Notes: generated from the letters alone by a model not told the origin. A stretch of 64,000 nucleotides of DNA from Chryseobacterium daeguense DSM 19388 (GCF_000430825.1 NZ_AUMT01000008.1:158047-222046); one strand, 5' to 3'. Shown: positions 43,807 through 52,908, counted from the stretch's first letter. Made by a program: numbers and translations.

Positions 43807-44184
43807 ATGAATTGTCCCTGCTGTTCAGGAAAATCCTACGAAGAATGCTGTAAACCCTATCATTCCGGAGAAAAAAATGCTCCTACCGCAGAAGCTTTGA
43901 TGCGATCAAGGTTTTCGGCATTTGCTATTCCGAATGGTGAATATTTAATGCAAACCACATCTCCAAGCAAGAGACAAAACCACAGTAAAAAAGACCTGCA
44001 AGAATGGGGAGAAATAAATGAATGGACAAAGCTGGAAATCATGGATAAACCTTCAATGAATAAAGTTGAATTTAAAGCGTATTACATTGATGAAAACGGC
44101 CAAAAGCAGGTACATCATGAGCTGTCAACGTTTAAAATGATTCAGAACCGCTGGTTTTATGTGAGCGGCGAATTTTTAGAATAA
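43807..44184 (+). CDS. YchJ family protein (UPF0225) with SEC-C motif
   Basis: A 125-residue protein. The N-terminal MNCPCCSGKSYEECCKPYH is a zinc-binding SEC-C motif like that at the SecA C-terminus, followed by the YchJ domain with TAEALMRSRFSAFAI and NRWFYVSGEFLE. The zinc motif often mediates protein contact; the cellular role is unknown. It is a monocistronic gene closed by a shared terminator. Confidence 0.92.
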   Translation: MNCPCCSGKSYEECCKPYHSGEKNAPTAEALMRSRFSAFAIPNGEYLMQTTSPSKRQNHSKKDLQEWGEINEWTKLEIMDKPSMNKVEFKAYYIDENGQKQVHHELSTFKMIQNRWFYVSGEFLE

Positions 44185-44216
44185 AAAAATGTCCGAAAAA
44201 ATCGGACATTTATATT
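44185..44216. terminator. Bidirectional terminator between YchJ and FKBP genes
   Basis: The stem atgtccga-aaaaa-tcggacat is flanked by an A-run on the left and tttatatttt on the right. Confidence 0.85.
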
Positions 44217-44717
44217 TTAGTGAGCTTCGTTTCCGTCAATTCCATGGGCGTGGCCGTGTGAAAGCTCTTCCTGAGTTGCCGGACGTGTGTTTAAAATTTC
44301 CACCTGAAAATCCAGCACTTTCCCAGCCATAGGATGGTTAAGATCTGCTACTACCATTTCAGGAGTTACTTCTAAAACAAATGCCTGGAAATTATTACCC
44401 TGATTATCAGACAAAGGTAAAATAGCTCCTACAGGCGGTGTTCCGGATTCTTTGAACATCTCTATCGGCAATTGTGCGATAGCATCCGGCTGTCTCTCGC
44501 CATAAGCTTCTTCCGGCTGAATGGTAAAAGCAGCTTTATCACCAGCTTTCATGCCAAGGATATTCTGCTCAAATTTTGGAATCATCATTCCTACACCGTA
44601 TAAAAATGTAAGGGGATTTTCTGCTGTTGTTTCTTCTACAAGAATCTTACTTCCGTCTTCTTCGATTGTATGAAGGATGTAGCTTACCGCTACAACGTGA
44701 TTGTTTTCAATTGTCAT
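44217..44717 (-). CDS. SlyD-like FKBP-type peptidyl-prolyl cis-trans isomerase
   Basis: A 166-residue cytoplasmic FKBP fold with an insert-in-flap domain. Typical features are LTFLYGVGMMIPKFEQNILG, AFTIQPEEAYGERQPDAI and VADLNHPMAGKVLDFQVEIL. The C-terminus ends in a short His-rich stretch (SHGHAHGIDGNEAH) like the metal-binding tail of SlyD. It catalyses proline isomerisation and acts as a chaperone. The ATG at 44717 is preferred over one 10 codons earlier, since the extra residues are only Lys/Arg/Asn-rich. Confidence 0.92.
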   Translation of the reverse strand: MTIENNHVVAVSYILHTIEEDGSKILVEETTAENPLTFLYGVGMMIPKFEQNILGMKAGDKAAFTIQPEEAYGERQPDAIAQLPIEMFKESGTPPVGAILPLSDNQGNNFQAFVLEVTPEMVVADLNHPMAGKVLDFQVEILNTRPATQEELSHGHAHGIDGNEAH

Positions 44718-44828
44718 ATTTTTTCTTTTTTTCGTGATGCTCTTCACGATTTAACATCACAAATATACTGTTTTTGAAATGAGTGGCTGTGCGAAAACGT
44801 TAAAAGAAGAGTTTTAAATGTACCTCTT

Positions 44829-45068
44829 TTATTTTTCGTTTCTTTTTTTCTGTCTTAAAACATAAAGGTATAAGCTTTCTACTTTTTCCCTTGCCCAGGG
44901 TGTTTTTCTAAGAAATTTTAATGAAGAGCTTATGCTGGGGTTATCTGTAAAACATTTAATTTTAATCTGCTCACCCAATTTCTCAAACCCGTTGTAATAT
45001 TCTACCAGCTCTTCAAGAATGGTGTCTAGTCTTTTACCGTGTAATGGATCTTTGGATGGCTGGTTCAT
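44829..45068 (-). CDS. VF530 family (DUF2132) DNA-binding-like protein
   Basis: A 79-residue protein of the VF530 family, with the diagnostic PLHGKRLDTILEELVEYYNG and SSLKFLRKTPWAREKVESLY. A structure from Vibrio fischeri suggested a DNA-binding helical fold; the biological role is open. ATG at 45068 gives the standard N-terminus; an earlier in-frame ATG would include terminator sequence. It sits 78 nt downstream of the LLM gene, beyond that gene's terminator. Confidence 0.9.
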   Translation of the reverse strand: MNQPSKDPLHGKRLDTILEELVEYYNGFEKLGEQIKIKCFTDNPSISSSLKFLRKTPWAREKVESLYLYVLRQKKRNEK

Positions 45069-45109
45069 GATTTTTTTTGTAAAATTAAGGATATTAATCT
45101 GAAATGATA

Positions 45110-45141
45110 AAAAACCCTCCGCTGGAATCAACGAAGGGTCT
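45110..45141 (-). terminator. Terminator of the LLM oxidoreductase gene
   Basis: The minus-strand stem acccttcg ... cggagggt is followed by a T-run, 8 nt past the stop. Confidence 0.8.
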
Positions 45142-45146
45142 GCTTT

Positions 45147-46172
45147 TTATAAATCCTTTACAACCGGTTTTACTTCTTTCCCGAATAGTTCGATGGATTT
45201 CATCATAAGATCATGGGAAGGATCACCAACATCCATGTGGCCGATAAATCTCGTAATTCCGAAAATTTGCTTCAAATAAGTAATCTTATCTGCAACTTCT
45301 TTCGGATTTCCGATGAACAGGGCACCGTCCTCTCCTCTTCCCCCTTCATACTGCATCTTGGTATAGGGAGCCCATCCTCGTGAAGCACCGATTCTGTCGA
45401 CCTGAGTTTTATACTTGTAAAAATAATCGTCTATTACTTTAGGATCATTGCTCACAAAAGTATGAGAATGAACGGCAATCTGCATTTTTGATACATCATG
45501 ACCCGCTTTTTCATATTCCTGCTTATAAAATTCAATTAAATTTTTAAACTGAATCGGCATTCCCCCGATAATAGCAACTACTAACGGCATACCTAATTTT
45601 GCAGCACTTAAAACAGACTGCGGAGTTCCGCCAACGGCTCTCCAGATCGGAAGCTTTCCGTCATTTTTTGCTCTCGGATACACAGTTTGATTGTTCATCG
45701 GAGCACGAAGCTTTCCTGACCAGGTTACATTTTCTTCAGAATTTATTTTTAATAATAAATCCAGCTTTTCATCAAAAAGCTCCTCATAATCCTGCAGGGA
45801 ATAGCCATATAAAGGAAAAGATTCTATGAAGCTGCCACGTCCTACAAAGATTTCCGCACGGCCGTCTGAAATTAAATCCAATGTTGAAAAATCTTCATAT
45901 ACCTTTACCGGTTCGGATGAGCTTAAAACCGTTACACCACTTGCTAATTTTATATTTTTTGTGATGCTGGCCGCTGCAGCCAAAACCATTTCAGGGGAAG
46001 AAACCGCATAATCCGGACGGTGATGTTCACCCATTGCAAAAACATCAATTCCTATTTCATCCATGAATTTTACCTGCTCTAGGATTTCACGTAATTTTAT
46101 TCCTGCATCTCTATATTTTCCGGTGCTTTGGTCAACCGCCAAGTCGCCAAACATTCCTATTCCTAATTCCAT
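45147..46172 (-). CDS. LLM-class flavin-dependent oxidoreductase
   Basis: A 341-residue TIM-barrel flavoprotein of the bacterial luciferase-like family. It starts MELGIGMFGDLAVDQ and has DVFAMGEHHRPDYAVSSPEM, LASGVTVLSSSEPVKVYEDF and FVGRGSFIESFPLYG. Members oxidise small molecules such as alkanesulfonates or long-chain aldehydes with FMNH2; the substrate here is unknown. It is a single-gene unit with its own terminator. Confidence 0.92.
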   Translation of the reverse strand: MELGIGMFGDLAVDQSTGKYRDAGIKLREILEQVKFMDEIGIDVFAMGEHHRPDYAVSSPEMVLAAAASITKNIKLASGVTVLSSSEPVKVYEDFSTLDLISDGRAEIFVGRGSFIESFPLYGYSLQDYEELFDEKLDLLLKINSEENVTWSGKLRAPMNNQTVYPRAKNDGKLPIWRAVGGTPQSVLSAAKLGMPLVVAIIGGMPIQFKNLIEFYKQEYEKAGHDVSKMQIAVHSHTFVSNDPKVIDDYFYKYKTQVDRIGASRGWAPYTKMQYEGGRGEDGALFIGNPKEVADKITYLKQIFGITRFIGHMDVGDPSHDLMMKSIELFGKEVKPVVKDL

Positions 46173-46290
46173 ATTGTTGATTTTATTTAAGCAAATTTAC
46201 TTCAACTAAAAATTAGAAACATTGATGTTTGATAAGAATGAAATATGCTTTTCTTTTAAGATTTAATCCTAGCTATTTAAAGAATATCAA

Positions 46291-46316
46291 ACAAAAAATC
46301 CAGCCTCGTGGACTGT
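46291..46316 (-). terminator. Terminator of the S9 peptidase gene
   Basis: The minus-strand hairpin cagtcc-acga-ggctg (one bulged base) is followed by ATTTTTTG. Confidence 0.55.
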
Positions 46317-46325
46317 ATTTAAAGA

Positions 46326-48467
46326 TTATTTCTTCAAATATAAATCAAAATAATCAGTTATTTTCTGCATCAGGTGCACTCTGTCTTTCCCGATTACATT
46401 GTGAGGATGGCCAGGATAAGCAAAATAGTCGATCTGTACGCCGTTATCAACAGCAGATTTTATGAATTTCACGGAATGCTGCCAAACCACCACATCATCC
46501 TGAGCTCCATGGATCATCAGTAATTTGCCCTTCAGGTTTTGAACTTTATCCAAAAGATTTGCCGTTGCATATCCCTGCGGATTTTCCTGGGGTGTATCCA
46601 TATATCTTTCGCCGTACATGATTTCGTACATCTTCCAGTCGATTACAGGACCTCCGGCCACACCTACTTTGAAAACTTCAGGCTTACGAAGCATAAAGCT
46701 GGTTGTCATAAAGCCTCCGAAGCTCCATCCGTGAATCCCCATTCTTTCAGCATCTACATAAGGAAGAGATTTCAGGTAGTCTACCCCTTTCATCTGATCG
46801 TTCATTTCAGTGGTTCCCAGATTTCTGAAAACAGCCTGCTCAAACTTCAGACCACGGTTGGCAGAACCTCTTCCGTCCATCGTGAAAATAATGTATCCGT
46901 TTTGGGCCATGTATTCATACCACAGATTTCCGGAAGCCGGGAAACTGTTGGTGATCAGCTGCAAATGCGGCCCATTGTATAGATAAACAATAGCAGGATA
47001 TTTTTTATTGGGATCAAAATTCGTTGGAAGAATTATTTTCCCGTATAGAGGAGTTCCGTCATCTGCTTTTAGGTTTACGTTTTTAATTTCGGGACGCTGA
47101 TAATTTTTTAATGTATTTTCAGCTGTGAGAAGATTATTAGTTTTTAATGTATTAGTATTGATGATGTTTGCAACTCTTGGCGTATTGGCGTTACTGTACA
47201 TATCGTAAAGATAATTCCCGTCACTGCTTAAAATTCCGGTGTGTACCCCTTCAGCATTGTCCAGACGCTGCATTTTGAAGTTTGTCCAGTTGATTTTATA
47301 CAAATGTTTTTCGAGAGGAGTTTCCTTTGTAGAGGTAAAGTAAATTTCCTTTTTCTTTTCATTGAAACCTAAAATATCGGTTACCAGCCAATCGCCTTTG
47401 GTGATCTGGGCAACCAGTCCTTTTTCTAAGCTGTAATGAAACAAATGGTTATAACCCGTTCTCTGGCTCTGCCAGATGAAATCTGTATTGGAATTCGGGA
47501 AAAATGTCAAAGGATGCTGTGGTTCCACATACTTATCGCTTGTTTCCTCAAACAAAGTTTTTACTAAATTTCCTGTCGCAGCGTCATACTGATTCATTTT
47601 CATGTGATTCTGACCTCTGTTCAGCACCCCCACAAAAATATATTTTGAATCCGGGCTCCATGTTACAGCTGTTAAATACTGATCTTTTTCTCCTTCAATA
47701 TTTAAAAAAATCGTTGACTGTGTTTTGATATTGAAAACACCCAATGTCACCTGATGTGAAGTCTGCCCTGCCATAGGATATTTTATATTGTGATTCACCG
47801 CCGGAGTTACGGACCAGTCTATAATCGGGTAATCTGCTACCATCGTCTGATCCATTCTGTAAAAGGCCACACTTTCAGAATCAGGAGCCGGGAAAATTCC
47901 TGTGTCAATTCCGAATTCGTTTCTGTGAACATTGGAGGCACCGTTCAGAATATTTTCGTCTGAATCATTTGTTACGGCAATTGTTTTACCGTTTTTATTT
48001 ATGAATAAATTATTTTTTACAGTAAAAGCAAAAGTCTGATTGTCACCAAACACTTTTACATTAGAAGCTTCCTTATCTACCTCCACAGCGTTTTTCACCT
48101 TCCAGCCGTTTCCTGATTTTTCTACCCAGGCCATTTTATCATCCGAGTTGAAATATCCTTCAGAAGTACTGATGAATTTTATCTGCGGAACAGCCTTTAA
48201 CTTATTATCCCCCAGATTCTTGTTTAATTGTGTAAGGGAAACCAAAGTATCCTGCTTATTATTCTTCAGATCAGTAATCAAATAACCGCCTTTTACTGCC
48301 TGAATGTATGATTTACCATCATTAGACCATGAAAACTGCGAGATATTTTTCACCGCAAGATTGCTTCTCAGACCGTTAACAGCCTCCGCCATCGTAAATT
48401 TTTGGGTCTGGGCAAACGCCGAACCGCCCAAAACCATCATCAATAAAGAAAACTTATATAATTTCAT
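46326..48467 (-). CDS. S9B dipeptidyl-peptidase IV-like serine peptidase
   Basis: An exported 713-residue prolyl peptidase. The signal peptide ends at GGSAFAQ. The first two thirds are a DPPIV beta-propeller (YPMAGQTSHQVTLGVF is a typical piece, as is AFYRMDQTMVADYPIIDW). The C-terminal alpha/beta hydrolase domain has GWSFGG with Ser582, Asp657 in HGAQDD and a His in YPGHPHN. It would cleave Xaa-Pro dipeptides from peptides in the periplasm. Length is typical for Bacteroidota enzymes. Confidence 0.94.
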   Translation of the reverse strand: MKLYKFSLLMMVLGGSAFAQTQKFTMAEAVNGLRSNLAVKNISQFSWSNDGKSYIQAVKGGYLITDLKNNKQDTLVSLTQLNKNLGDNKLKAVPQIKFISTSEGYFNSDDKMAWVEKSGNGWKVKNAVEVDKEASNVKVFGDNQTFAFTVKNNLFINKNGKTIAVTNDSDENILNGASNVHRNEFGIDTGIFPAPDSESVAFYRMDQTMVADYPIIDWSVTPAVNHNIKYPMAGQTSHQVTLGVFNIKTQSTIFLNIEGEKDQYLTAVTWSPDSKYIFVGVLNRGQNHMKMNQYDAATGNLVKTLFEETSDKYVEPQHPLTFFPNSNTDFIWQSQRTGYNHLFHYSLEKGLVAQITKGDWLVTDILGFNEKKKEIYFTSTKETPLEKHLYKINWTNFKMQRLDNAEGVHTGILSSDGNYLYDMYSNANTPRVANIINTNTLKTNNLLTAENTLKNYQRPEIKNVNLKADDGTPLYGKIILPTNFDPNKKYPAIVYLYNGPHLQLITNSFPASGNLWYEYMAQNGYIIFTMDGRGSANRGLKFEQAVFRNLGTTEMNDQMKGVDYLKSLPYVDAERMGIHGWSFGGFMTTSFMLRKPEVFKVGVAGGPVIDWKMYEIMYGERYMDTPQENPQGYATANLLDKVQNLKGKLLMIHGAQDDVVVWQHSVKFIKSAVDNGVQIDYFAYPGHPHNVIGKDRVHLMQKITDYFDLYLKK

Positions 48468-48783
48468 CGTAAAAAATTGAATCCATCAAAAATAAGAAAT
48501 AAAAATCATCCGTTAAGAAATGTTAAAATAAAAGATTCATAAAATGAGAATGTGGTATTGATGGGAAAAATTTATTAACTTAATGTAAGATTTTTCAAAT
48601 TGTTATTCCGAGTTGATAGAAGGAATAGAATTACTTTAGTGCTGAGTACCTTTAACTATTTAATTCAATATCATGGCAAAATCAATGAAATTTATGTAAA
48701 AATCATTTCTTATCCTAAATCAATGATTTGAGCCTGTATCCTGAACTACATTTGCAATATAAATAACAAAAAAATATAATACA
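48468..48783. other. Non-coding spacer between divergent S9 peptidase and YceI genes
   Basis: No gene is seen in these 316 nt. It contains a short hairpin word pair ttattcc...ggaatag at about 48602-48631, likely a remnant of an intergenic repeat, and the YceI promoter core near the right end. Confidence 0.5.
48747..48754 (+). promoter_or_regulatory. Promoter -7 element for the YceI gene
   Basis: TACATTTG matches the TAnnTTTG core 29 nt before the ATG. TTTG at 48727-48730 could be the -33 element with a short 16-nt spacer. Confidence 0.6.
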
Positions 48784-49296
48784 ATGGCAACAAAATGGAA
48801 CCTAGACCCAGCACACAGTGAAATTACTTTCAAAGTAAAACACATGATGATTTCTAATATTAAAGGAAATTTCACCAATTTCAATGCAGAAATCGAAGCT
48901 GAAGACGATACTTTTGCTAATGCAAAAACTACAGCTACCATCCAGACAGATTCTATCTCAACACACAATACAGACAGAGATAATCACTTAAAATCTGCAG
49001 AGTTTTTCAATGCTGAAGCTAATCCTACCATCACGTTCGAAGCTCAGGCTTTAAATGGATCTGTAACAGGAAATCTTACCATCAATGGTGTTACAAAACC
49101 CGTTACTTTAGATGTAGATTTTAACGGAATCAATGTAGACCCGTGGGGAAATACAAAAGCAGGATTCTCTTTTGAAGGAAAAATCAACAGAAAAGATTTC
49201 GGATTAAACTGGAATGCAGCTCTTGAAGCAGGTGGTGTAATGGTAAGCGAAGACGTAAAACTTGCAGGAGAATTACAGTTTGTAAAGCAAGCGTAA
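48784..49296 (+). CDS. YceI family protein without signal peptide
   Basis: A 170-residue lipocalin-like barrel of the YceI family, which binds polyprenoids or similar lipids. It opens ATKWNLDPAHSEITFKVKHM, has TIQTDSISTHNTDRDNHLKS, NGVTKPVTLDVDF and GFSFEGKINRKDFGLNW. Many YceI proteins are periplasmic, but this one begins directly with the domain and has no signal peptide, so it should be cytoplasmic. It stands 115 nt upstream of the extradiol dioxygenase gene, with a hairpin between them. Confidence 0.93.
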   Translation: MATKWNLDPAHSEITFKVKHMMISNIKGNFTNFNAEIEAEDDTFANAKTTATIQTDSISTHNTDRDNHLKSAEFFNAEANPTITFEAQALNGSVTGNLTINGVTKPVTLDVDFNGINVDPWGNTKAGFSFEGKINRKDFGLNWNAALEAGGVMVSEDVKLAGELQFVKQA

Positions 49297-49313
49297 GAGT
49301 TAACAAATAATAA

Positions 49314-49376
49314 AGATAAAAGAGCAAAGATAAAAAGACATACCAGTTTTGCGTCTTTGTTCTTTTTTCTTTTTTC
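49314..49376 (+). terminator. Hairpin and T-run after the YceI gene
   Basis: The words aagagcaaagat and gtctttgttctt pair over about 11 bp and are followed by ttttcttttttc. This grades into a low-complexity tttcta repeat up to 49405. Confidence 0.55.
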
Positions 49377-49411
49377 TATTTTCTATTTTCTATTTCTATT
49401 TTCTAAACAAA

Positions 49412-50239
49412 ATGAACCTCAACGATCTACAAAACATCAGCGAAAATTTCGGGAACACTCAAAGAATGCCTGTTTTATTTCTTGGGCACGGTTCGCCGAT
49501 GAATGCTATTGAAGAAAACCAGTTTGTACAGGGGTTCCGGAAAGCAGCCACTGAAATTCCAAGACCCAATGCAATTGTATGTATTTCTGCACATTGGTTT
49601 ACCAACGGAACCAAGGTAACTGCGATGGAAATGCCCAGAACCATTCATGATTTCGGGGGCTTTCCACAAGCTTTATTTGATGTACAATATCCTGCACACG
49701 GAAGTCCGGAGCTTGCAAGAGAGACCGCCGAGCTGTTAGCTCCTGTTTTGGTAGAAGAAGATCATCATTGGGGTTTGGATCATGGCGCATGGTCTGTTAT
49801 CAGACATATGTATCCTAAAGCAGATATTCCTGTAATACAGATGAGCATTGATTATACGAAGCCTCCGCAATATCATTTTGATTTAGCTAAAAAATTAAAT
49901 AAGCTCCGCGAAAAAGGAATTTTAATTATCGGAAGCGGAAATATTGTTCATAACCTGAGACTGGTAGACTGGAAAAACATCAACACCGTGGGAGCCGGCT
50001 GGGATTGGGCAATAGAAGCCCGTGAGAAAACCAACAACTGGCTTTTGGACGGAAATTTTCAGAATATTATTGATTATCAGAAACAGGGAACTTTTTTGCA
50101 ATATGCGGTTCCTACTCCGGATCATTATCTGCCGTTGATCTATACATTAGGCTTAAAGGAAAAATCTGAAAATCTGGCTTTATTTAATGACGAATTGATT
50201 GCCGGATCGCTGAGCATGACGAGTGTAAGAATCGGATAA
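49412..50239 (+). CDS. ygiD: 4,5-DOPA dioxygenase extradiol-like protein
   Basis: A class III extradiol dioxygenase-like protein of 275 residues, related to plant DODA and E. coli YgiD. The zinc/iron-binding histidines lie in VLFLGHGSPMNAI and CISAHWFTNG, with further family stretches PAHGSPELA and DHGAWSVIRHMYP. Members open the ring of DOPA or related catechols; whether this is its role here is not shown. The start at 49412 is chosen because the open frame upstream encodes a Phe-rich translation of the tttcta repeat. Confidence 0.92.
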   Translation: MNLNDLQNISENFGNTQRMPVLFLGHGSPMNAIEENQFVQGFRKAATEIPRPNAIVCISAHWFTNGTKVTAMEMPRTIHDFGGFPQALFDVQYPAHGSPELARETAELLAPVLVEEDHHWGLDHGAWSVIRHMYPKADIPVIQMSIDYTKPPQYHFDLAKKLNKLREKGILIIGSGNIVHNLRLVDWKNINTVGAGWDWAIEAREKTNNWLLDGNFQNIIDYQKQGTFLQYAVPTPDHYLPLIYTLGLKEKSENLALFNDELIAGSLSMTSVRIG

Positions 50240-50267
50240 AAAAAACCGGAAGAAAAATCCTCCGGTC
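50239..50267 (-). terminator. Terminator of the cystatin-like gene
   Basis: The minus-strand stem accgga ... tccggt is followed by a T-run. It overlaps the end of the dioxygenase gene and may also protect its mRNA. Confidence 0.75.
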
Positions 50268-50287
50268 CTATAAGTAAAATGTTGAAA

Positions 50288-50557
50288 TTAAATTCTATGA
50301 ATAGAAACAACATGCGGCACACCTTCGATAGGAGCATAAATTTCTACAATTGCTTCCCAAACTACCATTGCTGGCGGCATTGAAGCAACACATTTGTAAC
50401 GGTAGTTGGTACCGTTTACTAATTGTGTAGATACTTCCTGAGGTGTATATTTTACCCCAACGAATCCGCGCATTGCTTCATCAAATACTTTCTGATCTTC
50501 TGGTGTAAGAGCATGATATTTTGTCCAGCCTCCTACTACTAAATCTTGTGTTTCCAT
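50288..50557 (-). CDS. Stefin/cystatin-like small protein
   Basis: An 89-residue protein with no signal peptide that aligns by eye with type 1 cystatins (stefins). A Gly pair lies near the N-terminus (VVGGWTKYHALTPE). The central QxVxG motif reads QLVNGTNYRYKCVASMP, and a strand pattern IVEIYAPIEG leads to the end. Eukaryotic stefins block papain-like cysteine proteases with exactly these segments, so the protein may inhibit an intracellular or host protease; that is inference. It is monocistronic with its own promoter and terminator, next to an S8 protease gene on the same strand. Confidence 0.7.
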   Translation of the reverse strand: METQDLVVGGWTKYHALTPEDQKVFDEAMRGFVGVKYTPQEVSTQLVNGTNYRYKCVASMPPAMVVWEAIVEIYAPIEGVPHVVSIHRI

Positions 50558-50657
50558 AATAATTTTGAGTTCCTACTCTTTTGGCTTTTCGGTTTACGCC
50601 CCGTTTTAATGGTTTCTGGTCTCCATGGTTGTAAGTTTTTTGTTTGTGATCACAGGA

Positions 50658-50665
50658 CAAAGTTA
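50658..50665 (-). promoter_or_regulatory. Promoter -7 element for the cystatin-like gene
   Basis: The minus strand reads TAACTTTG, 100 nt before the ATG, implying a leader of about 95 nt. No clear -33 TTG is seen. Confidence 0.5.
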
Positions 50666-50774
50666 GCCTGCAATACATGAATTTACTAGAGTAGATGTAC
50701 TCATTTTTCACTATAAGTAGAAATACGCAATCTGGTCTAAATATTCAGAATAAATTTTATAAGTATAAAATAAA

Positions 50775-50806
50775 AAGTAATGCCATCCATGAATGACATT
50801 ACTGTA
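50775..50806 (-). terminator. Terminator of the S8 peptidase gene
   Basis: The minus-strand stem gtaatgtca ... tggcattac is followed by tttttatttt. Confidence 0.7.
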
Positions 50807-50851
50807 TTGATAATTTCAAAACTGATATTTAAACTACATTGACTTCAATAT

Positions 50852-52345
50852 TTATTGAACAGCCTGCAGAACATTGATATTTCCGTATCCGTAGTCTGAA
50901 TTCGGGTTTGGATAATATGTAGATGACTGTCTCATCTTATTAAGAACCTGATCCCTTGTCCAAGTCGGGTTTTTAGCCCACACCAAGGCTGCAATTCCTG
51001 CAGTGGAAGCAGTTGCTACGGAAGAGCCTCCCACATAATCTGTCTGTCCATTATAATAGCTTAACACCGGAATATTGCTTCCTGAAGCTCTTTCCATCTG
51101 ATAAGTAAAATCAATCTCTGCACCAGAGTGGCATACATCACATTTTTGGTTTGAGGTATTTTCTTTCACTCCAGTAACAGCCTGTGCTTCTGACATCCAG
51201 GCCGGGAAAATCACCCCAACGAAATTAGTAAAGCTTGTAGAAGTTCCACCGGCACAAAAAATCAGTTTTCCTTTTGAATAGGCATATTTCACTCCATCTT
51301 CAATTTTTCCGACAGAGAAAATGTGTCCCATAGACATCGATATAATTTTAACATTATTATTATTTCCGAGTTCTGTAAATGCTATTTTCACTCCATTTTG
51401 CTCATGATAACCGTCCAGAACTACATTTGAAGCCGCTCTGTATGTCACCAGATTAGCATTGTAGGCAACACCCACCGGCTGACCCAGGTTATTTCTTGGT
51501 GCCGCCGCTGCCGAAGCCATGCTTGTTCCATGACCACACTGATCCCCCGAACCGTCAAAACCACTGCTCCAAGGCCACACAGAATCTACATAAACCCCAT
51601 TCTTACTGATGGTTCTTCCTGATGAAAGACCATTATTGAAACTGTTTCCCAATAAGCTCTGTTCCGGGGAAACTCCACTATCGATTACTCCGATGGTGAT
51701 CCCGGCTCCGGTACTGTAATTCCAGGCATTTGTAATGTTATGTTTCGTAAAAGACCATGGTGCTTTGGCGTTTGGAGTTACTGTTGTATAATCTGCTGCA
51801 TTTAATGTTGTGGATTCAAAGCCGCACCCTGAGCTTCCGCTTGATTTTGAAGCACCGTTGAATTTTCTTTCATTTTCAAAATAACGGTAATCTGCCGGTT
51901 CCAGATAGCGGATATTTTTCATTTTGCGTAATGCAATCACCGTTTCCTGCTTTTCTATTGCTACATCTATCTGATTGAGGTACTGATCTGAAGACAGTAG
52001 TAATCTGTCATTCTTTCCTTCGTATTGTTCAATTATTTTTAAAATTTCATCTTCAATGGCTTTATTATCCGGAGTCAGGCTTCTGTCAAAAGAAGATCCA
52101 AAACCTATGGATGCTATTTTATTTCCCTGATAAATGGCACTCCATACAAAATGATCAGAAGATTCTTTCCAGGAAAATCTTCCTTTCGTTTTAATTGTTT
52201 CGTTGATTTTGTCGTTGATCTGTTTTGCTGTGAGCGGATCTTTTTGGATAATTTCCATTTCAGCAGGGCTGTTTTGCAGGTCATCTCTGTTGCACGCTGT
52301 GAACATTAAGAACAGCATGAGCAAGTAAAATACATTTCTTTTCAT
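50852..52345 (-). CDS. S8-family subtilisin-like serine protease lipoprotein
   Basis: A 497-residue exported protease. A lipoprotein signal (MFTAC, Cys18) precedes an I9-like propeptide region of about 150 residues. The subtilase domain follows with Asp in GVIDSGVS, His in CGHGTSMAS and Ser in GGSSVATASTAGIAALVW. A CDVCHSG loop could bind metal or form disulfides. It would act at the cell surface or in the periplasm. The gene is monocistronic, with a terminator downstream. Unlike many flavobacterial proteases no T9SS C-terminal domain is present, which suits a lipid-anchored enzyme. Confidence 0.92.
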   Translation of the reverse strand: MKRNVFYLLMLFLMFTACNRDDLQNSPAEMEIIQKDPLTAKQINDKINETIKTKGRFSWKESSDHFVWSAIYQGNKIASIGFGSSFDRSLTPDNKAIEDEILKIIEQYEGKNDRLLLSSDQYLNQIDVAIEKQETVIALRKMKNIRYLEPADYRYFENERKFNGASKSSGSSGCGFESTTLNAADYTTVTPNAKAPWSFTKHNITNAWNYSTGAGITIGVIDSGVSPEQSLLGNSFNNGLSSGRTISKNGVYVDSVWPWSSGFDGSGDQCGHGTSMASAAAAPRNNLGQPVGVAYNANLVTYRAASNVVLDGYHEQNGVKIAFTELGNNNNVKIISMSMGHIFSVGKIEDGVKYAYSKGKLIFCAGGTSTSFTNFVGVIFPAWMSEAQAVTGVKENTSNQKCDVCHSGAEIDFTYQMERASGSNIPVLSYYNGQTDYVGGSSVATASTAGIAALVWAKNPTWTRDQVLNKMRQSSTYYPNPNSDYGYGNINVLQAVQ

Positions 52346-52461
52346 ATAAAATAATATTTGATTGGCAACACCAAGATATCACTTTACATTGAATTACACA
52401 TTGCTGAAATTTTAATTTATTGAACTTTTGTTATGCTGAAAATAATATTTAAAGTATTAAA

Positions 52462-52908
52462 TCACAGCATCTTCTCGTAGCAGACACTTTTATCAATCCC
52501 GATATATTGCCCGTAATTTGGAATTCTCTGGTAGCCGCTTTTCTCATATACGGAAAGGGCCTCATTTTGTTCCAGAGAGCTTTCCAGAACGGCTTTTTTA
52601 TTACCCAGTTCTTTTGCCCAGGCTTCCAGCTCCCTTACAATAGTACTTGCAAGCCCTCGTTTCCTGAAATCAGGGCTGGTGTACATTCTTTTAATTTCAA
52701 CAGTCTCCTCTTCAAACTTTTTGAAAGCTCCGCAGGCGGCAGGCATTTCATCAATATAAATGACGATGCAGTTTTTAATCATATCAATTTTATTGAACTG
52801 GTCATAAAAAGCATGATCTTCACCGTTACGAATTGCCAGGTCGGCATCTAAAAGCTTAACTAAATTCTGAAAGTCTGTGTTGGAAGAATCTGTTCTTTTA
52901 ATTGTCAT
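52462..52908 (-). CDS. GNAT-family N-acetyltransferase
   Basis: A 148-residue acetyl-CoA-dependent acetyltransferase. It shows the beta4-beta5 region CGAFKKFEEETVEIKRMYTS, the acetyl-CoA pyrophosphate loop RKRGLASTIVRELEAWA (Q/RxxGxG/A type), and YEKSGYQRIPNYG with the catalytic Tyr. The substrate cannot be predicted. It lies 116 nt upstream of the S8 protease and is flanked on the other side by a palindromic repeat. Confidence 0.92.
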   Translation of the reverse strand: MTIKRTDSSNTDFQNLVKLLDADLAIRNGEDHAFYDQFNKIDMIKNCIVIYIDEMPAACGAFKKFEEETVEIKRMYTSPDFRKRGLASTIVRELEAWAKELGNKKAVLESSLEQNEALSVYEKSGYQRIPNYGQYIGIDKSVCYEKML

